This document shows positions 10,885 through 22,949 of a stretch of DNA of 64,000 bases, piece after piece; within the stretch, counting starts at the first letter, position 1; each line of letters opens with the position of its first letter. The DNA is from Persicaria tinctoria (taxonomy: Eukaryota; Streptophyta; Magnoliopsida; Caryophyllales; Polygonaceae), in contig JBANSL010000004.1 in assembly GCA_037127255.1 (NCBI GenBank), forward strand, positions 88,246,627-88,310,626, in the 5' to 3' direction. A program made the position numbers and the translations under genes. Under the pieces are notes generated by a model. It had not been told where the DNA came from and searched no databases. It saw only the letters and a list, made by a program, of their open reading frames with translations.

Positions 10885-12946
10885 AATTTCACCTTTTCGC
10901 TTGTTCTGTTTATGTCGGGCTTTGGGCCTTTAACAGTGAGTCCCATATGGGCTATGGATTGTGAGATGTTAGCCCAATCCAGATCTGTTACAGTTTCTCA
11001 CCGCTGTCCAAGGCATACGTAGTCCTTTTTTTTCCCTTTTTTTTAAAAAATATATATATATATGCAATAATTCGAAATATCAAACAACCAACAATAACAT
11101 ATGATAAATTGAGAGGCGGAATGAATAATAGATGGAGTAAATATCAGGATGCATCATAGTTAGAAAAAAATCAACACAAACCAATTGCGCCAATATTGTT
11201 TTTTTTTTTTTTTGTATTTTAGAATACTGTAAAATATCGGATAAAATAAAAGAATACTGTAAACTATTGCTTTTTCACTAATTGAAAGAAAATGGATAAA
11301 TAAATCAAATAATTGAAGGAAAAAAACTAACAAAATAAGACTAGTAAAAATAATATAATTAACACTATTAATCGTGTTGTTCACAAAGAACTATGAAATG
11401 TAATGAGTCATTGAGTCAATAGGTAACTTGTTGTATTATTAACACATGTAATGATGTACGTGCAACAAAGTGTAAAAATATTAAACTTGCTTAACTTCTT
11501 TGTCTAATTATCAAAATGAGTATAACCTCTTATTTAAAAACTCAAGGCCATTTTTATCCATGATATTCCAAGTACCATAACTAATTTTTTTTAAAGAAAA
11601 ACAAAAAAAAGTCAGATTTTTTGTTAACCCAAGAAAGTTATGTGAGATGAGTATCATAGTAAGATACTCATTTTATTGGTTCTCCCACATTTTATAATAT
11701 TTTATTTCAAAAAATAGCTATGATACTCAATTCAAATACCACAATTAAAGATGCTCTTAGACTGAGTTATAGTAAAATAATGTCAAGGTGAGTAAAACAT
11801 AAAAACGTCATGGATTATATTAAAATACAATTGAAGCAATTAATATGTGTCCAATTTTCAAACGTTCGTAACTTTCTACCCAGATATCGAATTAGGACAT
11901 ACTATAATATATCAAAACGAAGTTATCGACGAGGAGAACATACCACCTTGTCACAGGCCTCACTTAATTATTATGGATATAAAGTATGCTAAACCAAGTC
12001 AACTATCCAAGAATCTGAAAATGATAATACTAATGGGTTTGCCCAATAAAAAAACTTGATTAAATGGATGGAGGATGGAGCCCTAGCAACTTACTGTAAT
12101 AAGTGCATTGTATAGTTTTCGAAATAGTAATAATGAAGGCCACTGATGTTAAAGTTGGATGTGTAGTGTCCTCTCCTTTCCAATCGAAACAACTTTTGGC
12201 TTCTTTTCTGAGTTAATACAGAAAACAAAGAGGCCCCATTTTTACTTAAATTATTACTCCACTCTGTATGAGAGGCTTAACTCAACTGTACCAGTTGTGG
12301 CAGCAAAGTTGGAGGGTGGACCGTGGTGGATCCATTCACAGTTCACGTGCACCTACTTCAAACTAAAGACACTCAGATTCCTCATACATACACTACACAT
12401 TGGCACATTGCTATATATGCAACTGCTGAACCCGGCAATGACTTGTATGCATCAATGTGTATACATGAGTTGTTGTTGTTGTTAGTTTAATAATCCACAT
12501 AAACCAAAAGTAGATCCATGTTTAGCTTGTACCCACCTCCTTCCATGTACTTCCTCCAAATCCTATGATGATCTAAGGTGCATTTTTGGAGTTTTTTTAA
12601 TCATACCTTTACTAATTGGTACAAACTTTCATCAGTTGAAAAAGGGTAAATTGCAACAAGTATCCTATATTTCGAGGTGTAATAGATTCACGAATATCTT
12701 GTTCTTTAGCCGTAAGGATTCGAATTATCAGATAAATCAAAAGGGTGAAAGAACGGTGAACGGAATAATGTTATGGAGTTACGAAGAAACAAAAACAAGC
12801 GAATGAAGAAAAACTACAACTCAAAGCACAAGAACAAATTAACGTGATGATATGGATAGTGAGAACATGAAATAACATGAGCTAACGCGACACCGATAGC
12901 CGGCCGATTGATAGGGTATATGGTGCAACTAATATTTTAAAATATT
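10885..12946. other. Intergenic, AT-rich, nothing recognised
   Basis: Two overlapping short open frames near 11810-12059 and one at 12159-12485 resemble no family I know and lack gene context. Poly-A/T runs and an (AT)n tract near 11048 are present. Confidence 0.4.
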
Positions 12947-13248
12947 CTCTTCGTTCAACAAAATATATATGTCTTTTATCGTTTAAACAAGTCTTTTTAG
13001 GATGATGAAATAAAATATCTAGATCATACACTTCAAAATATAGATTGTTTGACTTTTCGAAATACTTTTTAAGAAACTAAAAACTCAATAAAATATTATT
13101 TTTTTAAAAAATAATTTCATAATCAGCTCACTACTAATTAATAAAGTAATAAGTATGAAATTATATATAAAAAAAATTTATAGAGTTTTTAGATTTTTTT
13201 TAAAAATATGTTAAAAATGAAATGATTTATATTTTGAGACGGAAAGAG
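12947..13248. mobile_element. Degenerate Stowaway-like MITE
   Basis: It begins CTCTTCGTTCAACAAAATA and ends with the imperfect complement TATTTTGAGACGGAAAGAG, followed by TA. AT-rich and non-coding. The terminal word resembles the Stowaway consensus CTCCCTCCGT. The left TA is not exact. Confidence 0.5.
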
Positions 13249-13340
13249 TATAATATACCTATTTTACATTATTTTTTACAAGAATTAATTTGGTTTTTTT
13301 GCTACAACCAAACAGAAATAAAAAACAATTACACCATAAT

Positions 13341-13547
13341 TTACTCATAGCCACTTTCAAATACACTTTCATTCGTGGAATGATTGTTTATGTGGGCACA
13401 GCAATCTGAATCAACAAGTTGGCAAGTTCCTCCATTTGGACCATTTTGGTGGTGTTTTGTCCCAAACTCTATTTTCATGTGTCGAATGATTGTTCTTGAA
13501 TGCACTATCTGTTCTTCGTTGTAAGCTGCACCTTCTTGACGTTTCAT
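13341..13547 (-). CDS. Small uncharacterised open frame (68 codons)
   Basis: An ATG-started minus-strand frame, MKRQEG to ESGYE, with unbiased composition and no repeat content. It resembles no domain I know and I see no flanking exon. It could be chance, a 3' exon, or part of a non-coding transcript. Confidence 0.15.
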   Translation of the reverse strand: MKRQEGAAYNEEQIVHSRTIIRHMKIEFGTKHHQNGPNGGTCQLVDSDCCAHINNHSTNESVFESGYE

Positions 13548-13954
13548 TTTCCCAAAGCCAAGGAAATTAAAGTAGGCAAATTCTCAAAAGAGACCAAAAT
13601 TTTGAATAATTGATCTTCATACCACAAAAATCTCAAAAGATGCAGTTGGAATATATACTGAAAAAGGCCTTGTATATATGATCTTAAAATAGACCTATCA
13701 CCCCCAAAAGAAGAGATAAAAGAACACAACAAAGCCATAAAACATACTATATGGCATGCCAAAAAAATGAGTCCAAATCTTTACTTTGAACCTTCAAAAG
13801 TAAACAATCACAAAACACCCAAAATTTCTCTTTTGCAGCATCAAAATAAACCCTTCTCTATTCTTTTGAGTACATTGTCTACCCCTCCAATCCAATGCAA
13901 CATTTTTTCAATACAATTAACTACCGATTTCGAATAGTCATCCAGATATTATCT

Positions 13955-14233
13955 GACACCTCTCTAGAAGACGTCACTTTCTCGTGTTTCTGCTTCAGTC
14001 TTTTCGACGATGAGACGTCGTGAAAGATTATAAGTTTCATGTATTCTCGCTATTCACATTTTCAATTCAGAGCCTTCATCGGCTTCCTCATTTGTCTGAC
14101 ATTTCGTTGCTTTGTTTGCATAGGACTAGGATATTTAATTATGTTTTAGTTTGTTAGTATCATAACAGTTAGTCCGTCTGCCATTTGTTTCGCCCTCTCA
14201 ATTTACCTTACACTTTACCTGATTAAAAAAAAA
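13955..14233 (+). mobile_element. Short LINE-like retroelement, family A copy 1
   Basis: It shares ordered phrases with 16751-17259 and 33330-33734: a TCTGCTTCAGTCTTTTCGACG-like block, ATTCTCGCTATTCACA, a TTAGTCCGTCTGCC block, and CTCTCAATTTACC. It ends TTACCTGATTAAAAAAAAA. Non-coding. The left boundary is approximate and I find no target duplication. Confidence 0.6.
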
Positions 14234-14341
14234 CTTTAGAGAAACTATAAACTAGTTGTGCAAGACTATCAACTACATAATGCATACCATACCAATAATA
14301 ATAACACACACCCAAAATGTCAAGCCATTATTCCCATTTGA

Positions 14342-15788
14342 TCATCTTTCATGGGTTCCACTAGAATTAGCACCCAAATTGGTAACACTATTACTAACAT
14401 ATCTGCACAACACCTTACACTTGATCACATTATCAAAGACATAGAACCCGGGTGCGACCATGATCCGGACCACGGCTAGGTCCGGCCTCTGGCCCGCTCG
14501 GTCGACATCCGAATCCTCCATGTACATGGAATCGAAAACCGAACCGTTCTCGACCCTGAAGATGGGCAAACCCGGGTGAACCGAGTTAGCCAGTAGATGA
14601 ACCAACCATACACCTTTTGATGCCGCGAAAAAGGCCTGGAGCAACGGTTCGGTCCAGGGCCGGTTCCAGCCCAGCATGCCCACAATCTCGCTCATCTTCC
14701 TATCACAGAACCTACTGAAATCTTCACTGAAATGCTTGGTGCCTTTGCTAAGCACCTCCTCCCATGTAAGCCCCTGGAGGGCATGAAACGCTGCGTATTG
14801 GACCTCGCACCGGTCCAGTGGGTTCAGAACCCGGTTCGTGGAGCTTTTCATGAACCCGGCCGATTCGAAGTCCTCGAACAGGGCGGTGTTCAACAGGGCT
14901 TCAATGTAGAAGATTAGGGTTCTAGGGTTTTCGGATTGGGAGAATCTGATGCCGTAGGGTTGGAGGAGAGATGAAATTCGATCGGAGATCTTGACGCTCA
15001 TCTGGCGAATTTGAACAATCAGTGCTCGGCTTAGCGATCGGATGGCTGAACGGGCTTCGGAGACGTAGAACCGGAAATTCGCGACGATCTGATCATGGCC
15101 GTCGGATTGGATAAGGTGCAGCGGGGAGTCGGGGATTCCGCCGGCGTGGGCTTCGAAGCCTGAATTGAGACTGCGGCACTGAATTTCGAGCTTATCAAGC
15201 TTATTCTCGAGCTCGGCGATGGAGTACTTGAGCCTGGACGCTTCTAGAAGCGCCTCGTCGCGCTTCCGGCTAGCGTGCATGAGCTTCTGCGAAATCTCCG
15301 CCACCGCGATCTTCCACCGATCCTCCGTCGCCGCTTCGGCGACATACGACATCTCCGACGGTGGCGGCTTGGGGCTCCGCCGGGCCAAGGTGCAGAGGAG
15401 AGACTTGAATATCCCATTGGGACTCGGCGTGGTCTCCCCTCCGGAGACAGGAACGACAGACGACGTCGTCTTATCACGGCCGTTCGGCCGGCAGTTGTTG
15501 CAAGTGACAGATACGACTTCAGGCCGCTTCCTCCCGGAGCGCCTGACAGTATTGACTACCGGCGATGGGTGATGAATAGGTGTAGGATGATGCTCCTTAC
15601 GTCGTTCGGAGCCTTCATCTTCGTTTTCGCTGCCTTCCGGAATCTGCAACCAATACAATTGGGGAAATCAAATCATATCCTAACAAACAGAAATCAGTAA
15701 AAAAGGAGTATCAGAAGCGTACAGGGGTGAAGCGCTGAGAGCGGTGGGGGAGGAGATGGGGAGAGGAAGAGAAAGGGGGAGGAGCCAT
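14342..15788 (-). CDS. IRKI: IRK-interacting / GIL1-like protein (DUF641 family), 2 exons
   Basis: The coding sequence reads on the minus strand from exon 1 (15788-15723, 22 codons, MAPPPFSSSPHLLPHRSQ) through a 79-bp GT/AG intron to exon 2 (15643-14342), giving 455 aa. The N-terminal third is low-complexity and basic and contains a TPIHHPSP motif. A predicted coiled coil covers about residues 125-190 (ALLEASRLKYSIAELENKL). The conserved C-terminal domain of GIL1/IRKI proteins follows, with PYGIRFSQSENPRTLIFYIE, CEVQYAAFHALQGLTWEEVL and a late FRVENGSVFDSMYME. Members include Arabidopsis GIL1 (gravitropism in light) and IRKI, which binds the receptor kinase IRK; they are thought to be plasma-membrane or cytoplasmic scaffolds without enzymatic activity. 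The assignment to IRKI rather than a paralogue rests on the basic N terminus and is less sure than the family. The gene is more GC-rich than its surroundings. Confidence 0.85.
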
Positions 15789-16092
15789 GGCGGATTGATT
15801 GATCTTCCGGTGGAGGTGTGTGATGAGGTTATCTCTTATCTCTTTACTCTATCCATGAAATTGGGGGTTTAATTGGGTGTAAAGGAGAGGTGTGGGGGAC
15901 GGGGAGGGGAAGAGGCCATTGCTTGTTCGTTGGTGAAACTGCATGTGCTGCCATTGCAGTGGTGGCCTCCTCTGTGGCTGTGTTGGGTTAAAAAAGTTAG
16001 CAAAGGCTGAAATTAACACTGTCATGTATAGTGACTACTAGTAGTACTACATGTCCAATCTTGATCTTACACAAATGTTTCAAAGTTTTGTG
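15789..16092. other. Upstream region of the IRKI-like gene
   Basis: This should hold the minus-strand promoter and leader. Purine-rich near the gene (pyrimidine-rich on the transcribed sense strand). I see no clear TATA box. Confidence 0.4.
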
Positions 16093-16409
16093 TAAGGGTG
16101 TTTTTCGAGTGAGTCGAACGAGCCGAAGTTGACATGTTCAGGTTTGGTTCATTTGTTAAACGAGTTCGAGTCGAGTCGTGTCCAATTTTTAAACGAGCTT
16201 TCTTTTTTTGTTCAAATTTGAATTGTTTTAGTAAATAAACGAGCTCGAGCCGAGCCTTTTTCGAGCTATTCGAACCTAAATTGAACGAACCGAGCTTTCA
16301 ACCGAACTTAAAGTCATGTTCATGATCGGCTTGTGTTAGGTAAGTGAACGAACTCGAGTCGTGATTTTTTCGAGTCATGCTCGAGTTGTTCAGCTTATGT
16401 AGCAGTCCT
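16093..16409 (-). mobile_element. AGCTCG-rich TIR element, copy 2
   Basis: Same family as 304-685, in the opposite orientation and more diverged. Its ends are degraded (AAGGGTG at left, GCAGTCCT at right). A perfect 9-bp direct repeat AGTTTTGTG flanks it at 16084-16092 and 16410-16418. Confidence 0.7.
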
Positions 16410-16750
16410 AGTTTTGTGACACCGATTAATTAATTAAACCACCCGTTATAACATATCCTCTTATCGGAACGTATCGTTTTGTACACATGCGATTATGTTG
16501 TTATTGATGCAGAGTGTGTAAAGTGTATCGGTATGAAATGAGTGTGTTTGGTATGGGGAGATGCTGGCTGAAATATGATGGTCAGAATTTTGGAGTTGGA
16601 ATGTAAAGGTTTACTTGATTTGAGAATTGGAAAGTTAAATGAAAGGGTGTTACTATTTACCCCACAACTTCATTTTTTTCTTCTTCTTATAATAAAAAAA
16701 ATTCATTTGATTTTCAAAGGGTGAGATCGTAATGGAATGAACATTTGTTT

Positions 16751-17259
16751 ACTATCTCGTCTGACTAGTTCATCTTGATTATGTTTAGATCTATCGGTTT
16801 GCGTGAAGTCGCTCCTTGGGATGGTTTAGCTTAGTTCCGGAAGATGTTCAGTCTCGGGCGCCCTGCTAATTAAGTTGATCGTGGCAGTGTTCGCGATTTT
16901 CGAAGATCCATCATTTATGTGAGGGAAACGTCAGTGATCCACATTTCTCCTAAAGATACATGTATTCTTTCGTGGGTTTCTGTTCTCGTCTTTTCGGCGT
17001 CAAGACACCGTGATAGTCTTCAGACTCTCTCGTGCTCTCGACATTCACAATCTATTCCTGGTCTTCCTCGACTCCCATGCTGATCGGACTGATTGCTAGT
17101 TTGATAGGGTGTAACTGAGTCTTTTATCTTTTGCTCTCTTCCTTTGGTTTCTTTGATATATCATGATAGTTAGTCTATTTGCCGTTTACGGCCTCTTGAT
17201 TTACCAGATTTGGTGAAATCTGGTAGATCGAATCGCTTTCATTTTTCAAAAAAAAAAAA
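16751..17259 (+). mobile_element. Short LINE-like retroelement, family A copy 2, with target duplication
   Basis: A 509-bp non-coding element ending in 12 A (17248-17259). A perfect 16-bp direct repeat GAATGAACATTTGTTT flanks it at 16735-16750 and 17260-17275, the signature of target-primed reverse transcription. It shares family A phrases with copies at 13955 and 33330. It has no tRNA-like promoter that I can see, so it is either a truncated LINE 3' end or a LINE-dependent non-autonomous element. Confidence 0.78.
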
Positions 17260-17275
17260 GAATGAACATTTGTTT

Positions 17276-17672
17276 TTCGAAACGAGATCATGATTTGGGA
17301 AATGTGTGTACCCTAATTTTGAACCCAATGAGCCAAGGAGGTCTTTGGCAACCCCAAGTATGTGTGAGGAGTTTGTCCTTTGGCGACTTTTAGCATTAAA
17401 CCATCAACAACCATGGGAAACCTCTCAACAAATTTCTTTTCTCTCTTCTTATTATAATTTTACATCTTATTTATTTTTTTGTTTAAATATTTTTTCACTT
17501 TTTCTACCTTATCTTAAAAGTTTTGTTCTACAACCATGGGGAAACCTCTTAACCATTTTTAAATTTATTTTCACCTTTTCTTTTCCTTTATCATGTTGAA
17601 CCATCATATCTTTCTTTTACTTTTTGATTTAAAAAAAAAATTACAAAAGGGAAGAAGTTACCTCTCTCTACC
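17276..17672. other. Intergenic, AT-rich
   Basis: Low-complexity sequence. The phrase CAACCATGGG...AAACCTCT occurs twice (about 17406 and 17531). No gene. Confidence 0.4.
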
Positions 17673-17688
17673 AAGGTAACCTCTTCCA
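17673..17688. repeat. Target-site duplication, left copy
   Basis: AAGGTAACCTCTTCCA, matched by AAGGTAACATCTTCCA at 20121-20136 (15 of 16 identical), flanking the LINE between them. Confidence 0.8.
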
Positions 17689-20120
17689 GGACTGGGTGCG
17701 AAGGTTGGATAGCTACCAAACTTGATATGGAAAAGGCTTATGATAGGCTTGAATGGCCTTTCATTGAACAAATCATGACAAGATTTGGTTTTCATAACAA
17801 ATTTGTTCGTCTTGTCATGGAATGTATCACTACGGTATCCTTCTCGGTACTAGTTAACAATGGTCCTTCTGAGCCTTTCAAACCATCTAGGGGTATTCGT
17901 TAGGGAGACCCGCTTTCCCCGTTTCTGTTTATCCTTGGGGCGGAAGTGCTAGCCAGAAATCTGTCGCATGCGGCGTCTGCTAGAAAGCTTGTTGGTTTTA
18001 GGTTCGGATCCTACGGACCATGTGTTCCGTTCCTGTCCTTTGCAGACGACATAATAATTTTTTCCAAAGGAAGCATTGAGGCTTGTCTGGAAGTAAAAGA
18101 TATCATAGGTGCGTATTGTAAAGTCTCGGGACAAAAAGTCAATCTTCACAAATCTGCTTTTCAAGCTACAAAGGGGATTAGTGCCGCTTGGAAGGAAGAA
18201 ATTAAGGGTTGTCTGGGAATATCGAATGAACGAAACCTTGATAAATATCTTGGATGCCCAATCATTAATGGAAGAGTTAATAAAGATACATTCCAGGAGA
18301 TCCTATGCAAATCCAAAGAGCAGTTATCTCAGTGGTGGGCCAACACCTTGTCTCAACAGGGTCGGGCCGTACTAATCAAGTCAAACTTGGCAGCTAAACC
18401 TTTGTATACTATGCAAAGCTTCGTGCTACCGGCTTCGATCCATAAGGAGTTGGATCAAATTAACCGAAAATTCTTCTGGAATAAGGATCTCCAGCACCGT
18501 CCACTCATTGGGTGGGATAAGATTTGTAGACCACAAAATAAGGGAGGAATGGGAATTAGAAAGGCCTGCGAAATGAATGAGGCATTACAACTAAAACTAT
18601 TATGGAAAACGCTTGCCGATCCCCACAATGGTTGGGTCCAGGTGATACAGTATAAGCACCTTAAGACACAAAATATATTAAATTATAGAAAGAATGGTAA
18701 TTTCTCTTGGCAATGGGCCAAACTCTACCCGCTTATACCCAAATTCAAAAACGGATTGATCTGGTCGGTAGGAAATGGCCAAACTATTAAGTTCTGGAAT
18801 AACAACTGGCTCTGGCCCCACCCGATTTCGGAACATGGGGATTGTCCGACTCACATCCAGGAAAATGAACGAGTTTGTGATTATATACTGAACGGTAAAT
18901 GGTGGGTAGAAAAATTGGAGAGGTGCCTGCCCCCAGAAATTGTAACGGAAATTATCTCGATACATATACCAACAGTACCCTTCGAGGATAGGTTATACTG
19001 GTGGCCTGAACGCTCCGGCTGGTTCACAACACAGAGTGCGTATAACCTCCTGACTCGTGAATGGGCAATGGAGGAGGATAGATATAAATGGATATGGAAG
19101 CTTGATACCTTACTTAAAGTCAAGAATTTTATGTGGAAATTAAGCCACAATGGATTACCGACTAAAACTAGGTTGGCTCAGCGGGGTATGGCTATTCCTG
19201 TGTCATGTGCGATGTGGGGTGACGGTGCTGAAGATGACATGCACCTTTTCATTGAGTGTGGAGCGCACCTAATTTCGGATGTGCTGTCACCAGCGCAAAA
19301 AAAATCGCTTTTGCAGATAGTCGAAACATCGAGGAACTTCAAACAGATTCTAAATTTCATGGGTGAACAATTAGAGAATTCGGTGAGAACAACGATTGCA
19401 AATCGCTGGTGGGCATTCTGGTACTATCGCAACAAGATCTCATTCGCTAATGACAGTAACATTCGGGCTACAAGTGTCATAGCTATGGCCGACTCGATTA
19501 CCACATGTTGGGCTAAAGCTCAATCGTTTAGCGAGGCGGATAGAATTCCGTCTGCTAACAAAAAGGACAATCGCAAATTATCAAAAAAGACTCGACAGAA
19601 ATGTAAATGGAAAAAACCACCGCCAGGAACATTCAAACTAAATTTTGACGGGTCCTCCTTGCCCAATCGTGACAGTTCTGGGGATACATCATTCGTGATT
19701 GGCAGGGCAGTCCGATTGAGGTCGGTTACAAACGATTAGGAAAACAATCCCCTTTGGTGGCTGAGGCTCTGGCCTTACTACTGGGTGTTCAAAAGGTAGT
19801 TCAACTACGAATTCAGAAACTACAGATTGAGGGTGACTCCTTGACTATCATAAAATACTTCCAAGGCCCAACCAGTTGTCCATGGGAGGTCGAACTCATC
19901 TTGTCTGAGACTCAGCTTCTCCTAAAGGGAGTCCCTTCGGTCTCCTACTCTCATATTCCTCGCGAGGGCAATACCGTGGCTGATATGGTTGCACACCTTT
20001 GCCACGGTGCCTGGGGGGATGAGAATTTACTAGATCCGGCTCTGCAGAATCTCATCCGTAAGGATGCTATCGGGTAGGAACTCGCGTCCTTCCGAAATCT
20101 TACCTAATCAAAAAAAAAAA
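17689..20120 (+). pseudogene. 5'-truncated L1-type LINE: reverse transcriptase, zf-RVT, RNase H
   Basis: The insertion begins inside the reverse transcriptase domain (KLDMEKAYDRLEW) and runs through RGIR-stop-GDPLSP and the catalytic motif SFADDIIIF, a zf-RVT zinc-binding region (MWKLSHNGLPTKTRL, then MHLFIEC), and an RNase H domain (FKLNFDGSS, later HIPREGNTVADMVA). It ends in a poly(A) tail at 20110-20120. Lesions visible: one in-frame stop where the family has Gln (TAG at 17901-17903), and a frameshift near 19680 that moves the end of RNase H into another frame (20077 stop). The 597-codon uninterrupted stretch (17946-19739) shows the copy is not ancient. The element uses 3'-terminal TTACCTAATC before its poly(A), a word shared with short elements elsewhere in the window. 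The 16-bp flanking duplication (one mismatch) marks exact ends. Confidence 0.9.
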
Positions 20121-20420
20121 AAGGTAACATCTTCCATTCCATTGTATAAGCCACAACCAAAGGGTTAACTTTTAGTGACCTTAAGGTAATCAAAACCCTT
20201 GGTTGTTGATGCTATTAGACATCGCTTTCCATCTCCAATCTCAAACCACAATGGACTGTGCGTTCTTCATTTTTACACCAAAGATTTATGCTTTTATCAA
20301 AAATGGAGACACGACAAATAATTGTGCTCTTGGAAAATTAAAACAAAGAGATTTATATGGATGACAATTTATTACTTTATTATTATAATTGTGATATTAT
20401 ACATTATAAGAAATATATCA

Positions 20421-21647
20421 GCGAAAATGCATAAAACCACCAATTATTCATGGTTGTTTGCAAATAATCACCCCTTATTAAACAAAATTGTCAAATAATC
20501 ACCCATTAAATATAGGTTATTTGCAACTAACCACTCATATCCCTTTTCTTGTTAAACCTCACTTAGTTTAATATGAAAAGACAATTATACCCGAAAATTC
20601 AAAAAATTTCCGGGTAATTTGGGTTTCGACCCGGTGACCCAATTGATCCGGTAATTTTGACCCGATTTACCCGATTGACCCAGTGACCCGATTTACCCCG
20701 TTGATTTATAATCATATATGATTAATTTTTTTTATGAAGATTTCAATTTATTACATTTTATAATTACAATCACTTGATCTTTCATTTTCAAATCAACTTT
20801 TATATTTATTTGTATTGTGTAATACTCTGTTCGATCGATAGTATTTGATTTTTCATTTTTCAACACGTACATTTTTTTAAGAAGACAAAAAATCTAAAAA
20901 AATTAAAATAATTCTATGCTTATTACTAATTACATGAAATTATTTTTAAAAAATATTTAAAATTTTGATATTTTATATATTATTACATTTTATTAAAAAT
21001 TACATGAAATAGTAAAAATAAAATGTTTTTAATAAGATGTAATGATATATAAAATATCAAATTTTAAAAAAAATTACTTAAAATTTTGATATTTATATAT
21101 TATTACATTTTATTAAAAAATACGAGAAATAATAAAAATGAAATATTTTAGATGATATATATATATAGTTACAAGCACTAGAATTTATGAACAACGTCTT
21201 TAATTTTAGAATTTTAAAATTATCAAAAATTACCAAATAATGATTTTTTTAATTTAAAAAAGAAAAAAATTGAAAAACCCGAAATCAACATGAAATGACC
21301 CGAAACCCGGTCAAACCCGGGTTCGAGTCAACCTAGATATACCCGAAACCCGTTTTACTCGAGACCTGAACCCAACCAGAATGACCCGTTTGGCAAGTCT
21401 AATTGTAATACTTGAAAAATCAAGCAATAGAGAGAAGTATAATTGTCTTTTTACTAAAAGGAAACATTATATAATAGGGGTATAATTGTCTTTTCATATT
21501 AAATTAAGTGAAGTTTAACAAGAAAAGAGTATGAGTGGTTAACTGCAACCAACCTATATTTAACGGGTGGTTATTTGACAATTTTTTAATAAAGAGTGGT
21601 TATTTGCAAACATCAATGAATAAAGGGTGGTTTTATACATTTTTGCC
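20421..21647. mobile_element. Long-TIR Mutator-like non-autonomous element
   Basis: The left arm 20421-20592 and right arm 21478-21647 are inverted copies about 170 bp long with clear identity (for example TAAACCTCACTTAGTTTAAT against its diverged complement). The interior is AT-rich with scattered ACCCG/CGGGT words and no open frame. Long TIRs without a transposase suggest a MULE derivative. Similar words TAAGAAAT...ATCA flank both sides but are offset by 6 bp on the right, so the duplication is unproven. Confidence 0.72.
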
Positions 21648-22142
21648 TAGGTTTTAAGAAATTTCATCAAGTTAAGAGATTTGAATGTCGTCTTATTTAA
21701 CTAATCGATTCAGCTTCGTGTATAGAAAATAGACTATAACAAACAAACCATATGATAAATTATCCGTACTTTTTTAATTGATGAAGTCTATGAAGGTGGC
21801 TTGAACAAATACAACAAACTCGATCCACCTTCATAGACTTCTGCGGGCAGATGACCTATGATTTTTCCTTCCGGTTTGAAAACTCGATTCTATTGAATTC
21901 AATTTCGTCTATGTCCGGCTTTGTAGATCCATTTCAAAAATTCTCTACTTTCTCTCAGTTTCTCTTGTAAAACACAATCCACTCTTCTTTACAACAATTG
22001 ACTTATTTGATTTGCCATGACAAAACTAGTTCGCATATTTTCCAATATTTTCTAGATGATTTTGTTTGAGTAGAGTTTGCAAAATCTTAATCGTCAAATT
22101 TTCGATTTAAAAATCGAAGGTGTTAAGACATTACCCCATCCG
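21648..22142. other. Intergenic, AT-rich
   Basis: A possible short inverted word GAAGTCTATGAAGGTGG...CCACCTTCATAGACTTC at about 21783-21841 (17-bp arms) could form a hairpin. Nothing else recognised. Confidence 0.45.
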
Positions 22143-22525
22143 AGCTGTTATATGAGCCGAGTAGCTCGAGTTCGGCTCTGGCTCCACTCGATAAAAGTTC
22201 GGCTCAAACTCGTTCATTTTCTAAACAAGTAGAGTATGAACACATTTTTAAGTCTGGTTCAAAGCTCGGTTGGCTCGATTTAAGCTCGAATAACTCGAAT
22301 TTTGTGAAATTTCTAAAATTTTATGTTAGTTACTATGTTTTGAGCAAATAGGGATACTTAATGCTTATAAATAGCTCGACTCGAGCTCGTTCATTTCCTA
22401 AATGAGCCGAATATGAATACATTTTTAAGCTCGAATCCAAATTTAGGTCTAATTCTCGACTCATTTTTAAACGAGCTGAATATGAACAAATAATGCTCGG
22501 CTCATTCAACTCGAATAACAGTCCT
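22143..22525 (+). mobile_element. AGCTCG-rich TIR element, copy 3
   Basis: Same length and layout as 304-685. The left end AGCTGTTATATGAGC and right end ATAACAGTCCT are mildly mutated forms of the family TIR. The target duplication has decayed. Confidence 0.68.
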
Positions 22526-22804
22526 CTCACCACCTATTAAGCCAATTTTTTCTCCATTTTTAAAAAAAATACTTTTTAACGAGGGGAAAAGGTAAGTCTA
22601 CTCGAACGAATACTAAGAGTTTTTCCACGACTCCATCGAAACATAACGGGTATGCGAGGAGCCGGCCATATGGGCCCTTTTTCTTTCAAGCTCAAACTAG
22701 TTTTCGGCCCAAATACAAATATAAGGCCCAACTGTTTTTTGCTAATTCCGGCCCATTTCGAGTTAACTCTCTTGCAGAAAAGTAGAAAACAATGTAAAAC
22801 TCCG

Positions 22805-22811
22805 TATAAAA
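22805..22811 (+). promoter_or_regulatory. TATA box of the MLF-like gene
   Basis: TATAAAA, within CCGTATAAAACAGC, lies in the expected region upstream of a probable non-coding first exon ending at 22949. Confidence 0.55.
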
Positions 22812-22949
22812 CAGCAACTCGCCAGAAGCTTCTTCTCCGTTGGTTAAAGCGGGCAACATCGCAGCGAAAGGTCCCGGAATCTTTGAAGCCCAAGCAATCG
22901 CCTAGATTCCCTTGCGACAGCGTATATCTAGGGTTTTGGTTTTCTTCAG

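Noticed and set aside
15219..15700. Plus-strand frames of 117 and 141 aa
   Set aside because: Antisense shadows of the GC-rich first part of the IRKI-like coding region.
17300..17600. 97-codon frame
   Set aside because: The translation of the second half is Phe/Leu-rich from T-rich DNA, with no homology I recognise.
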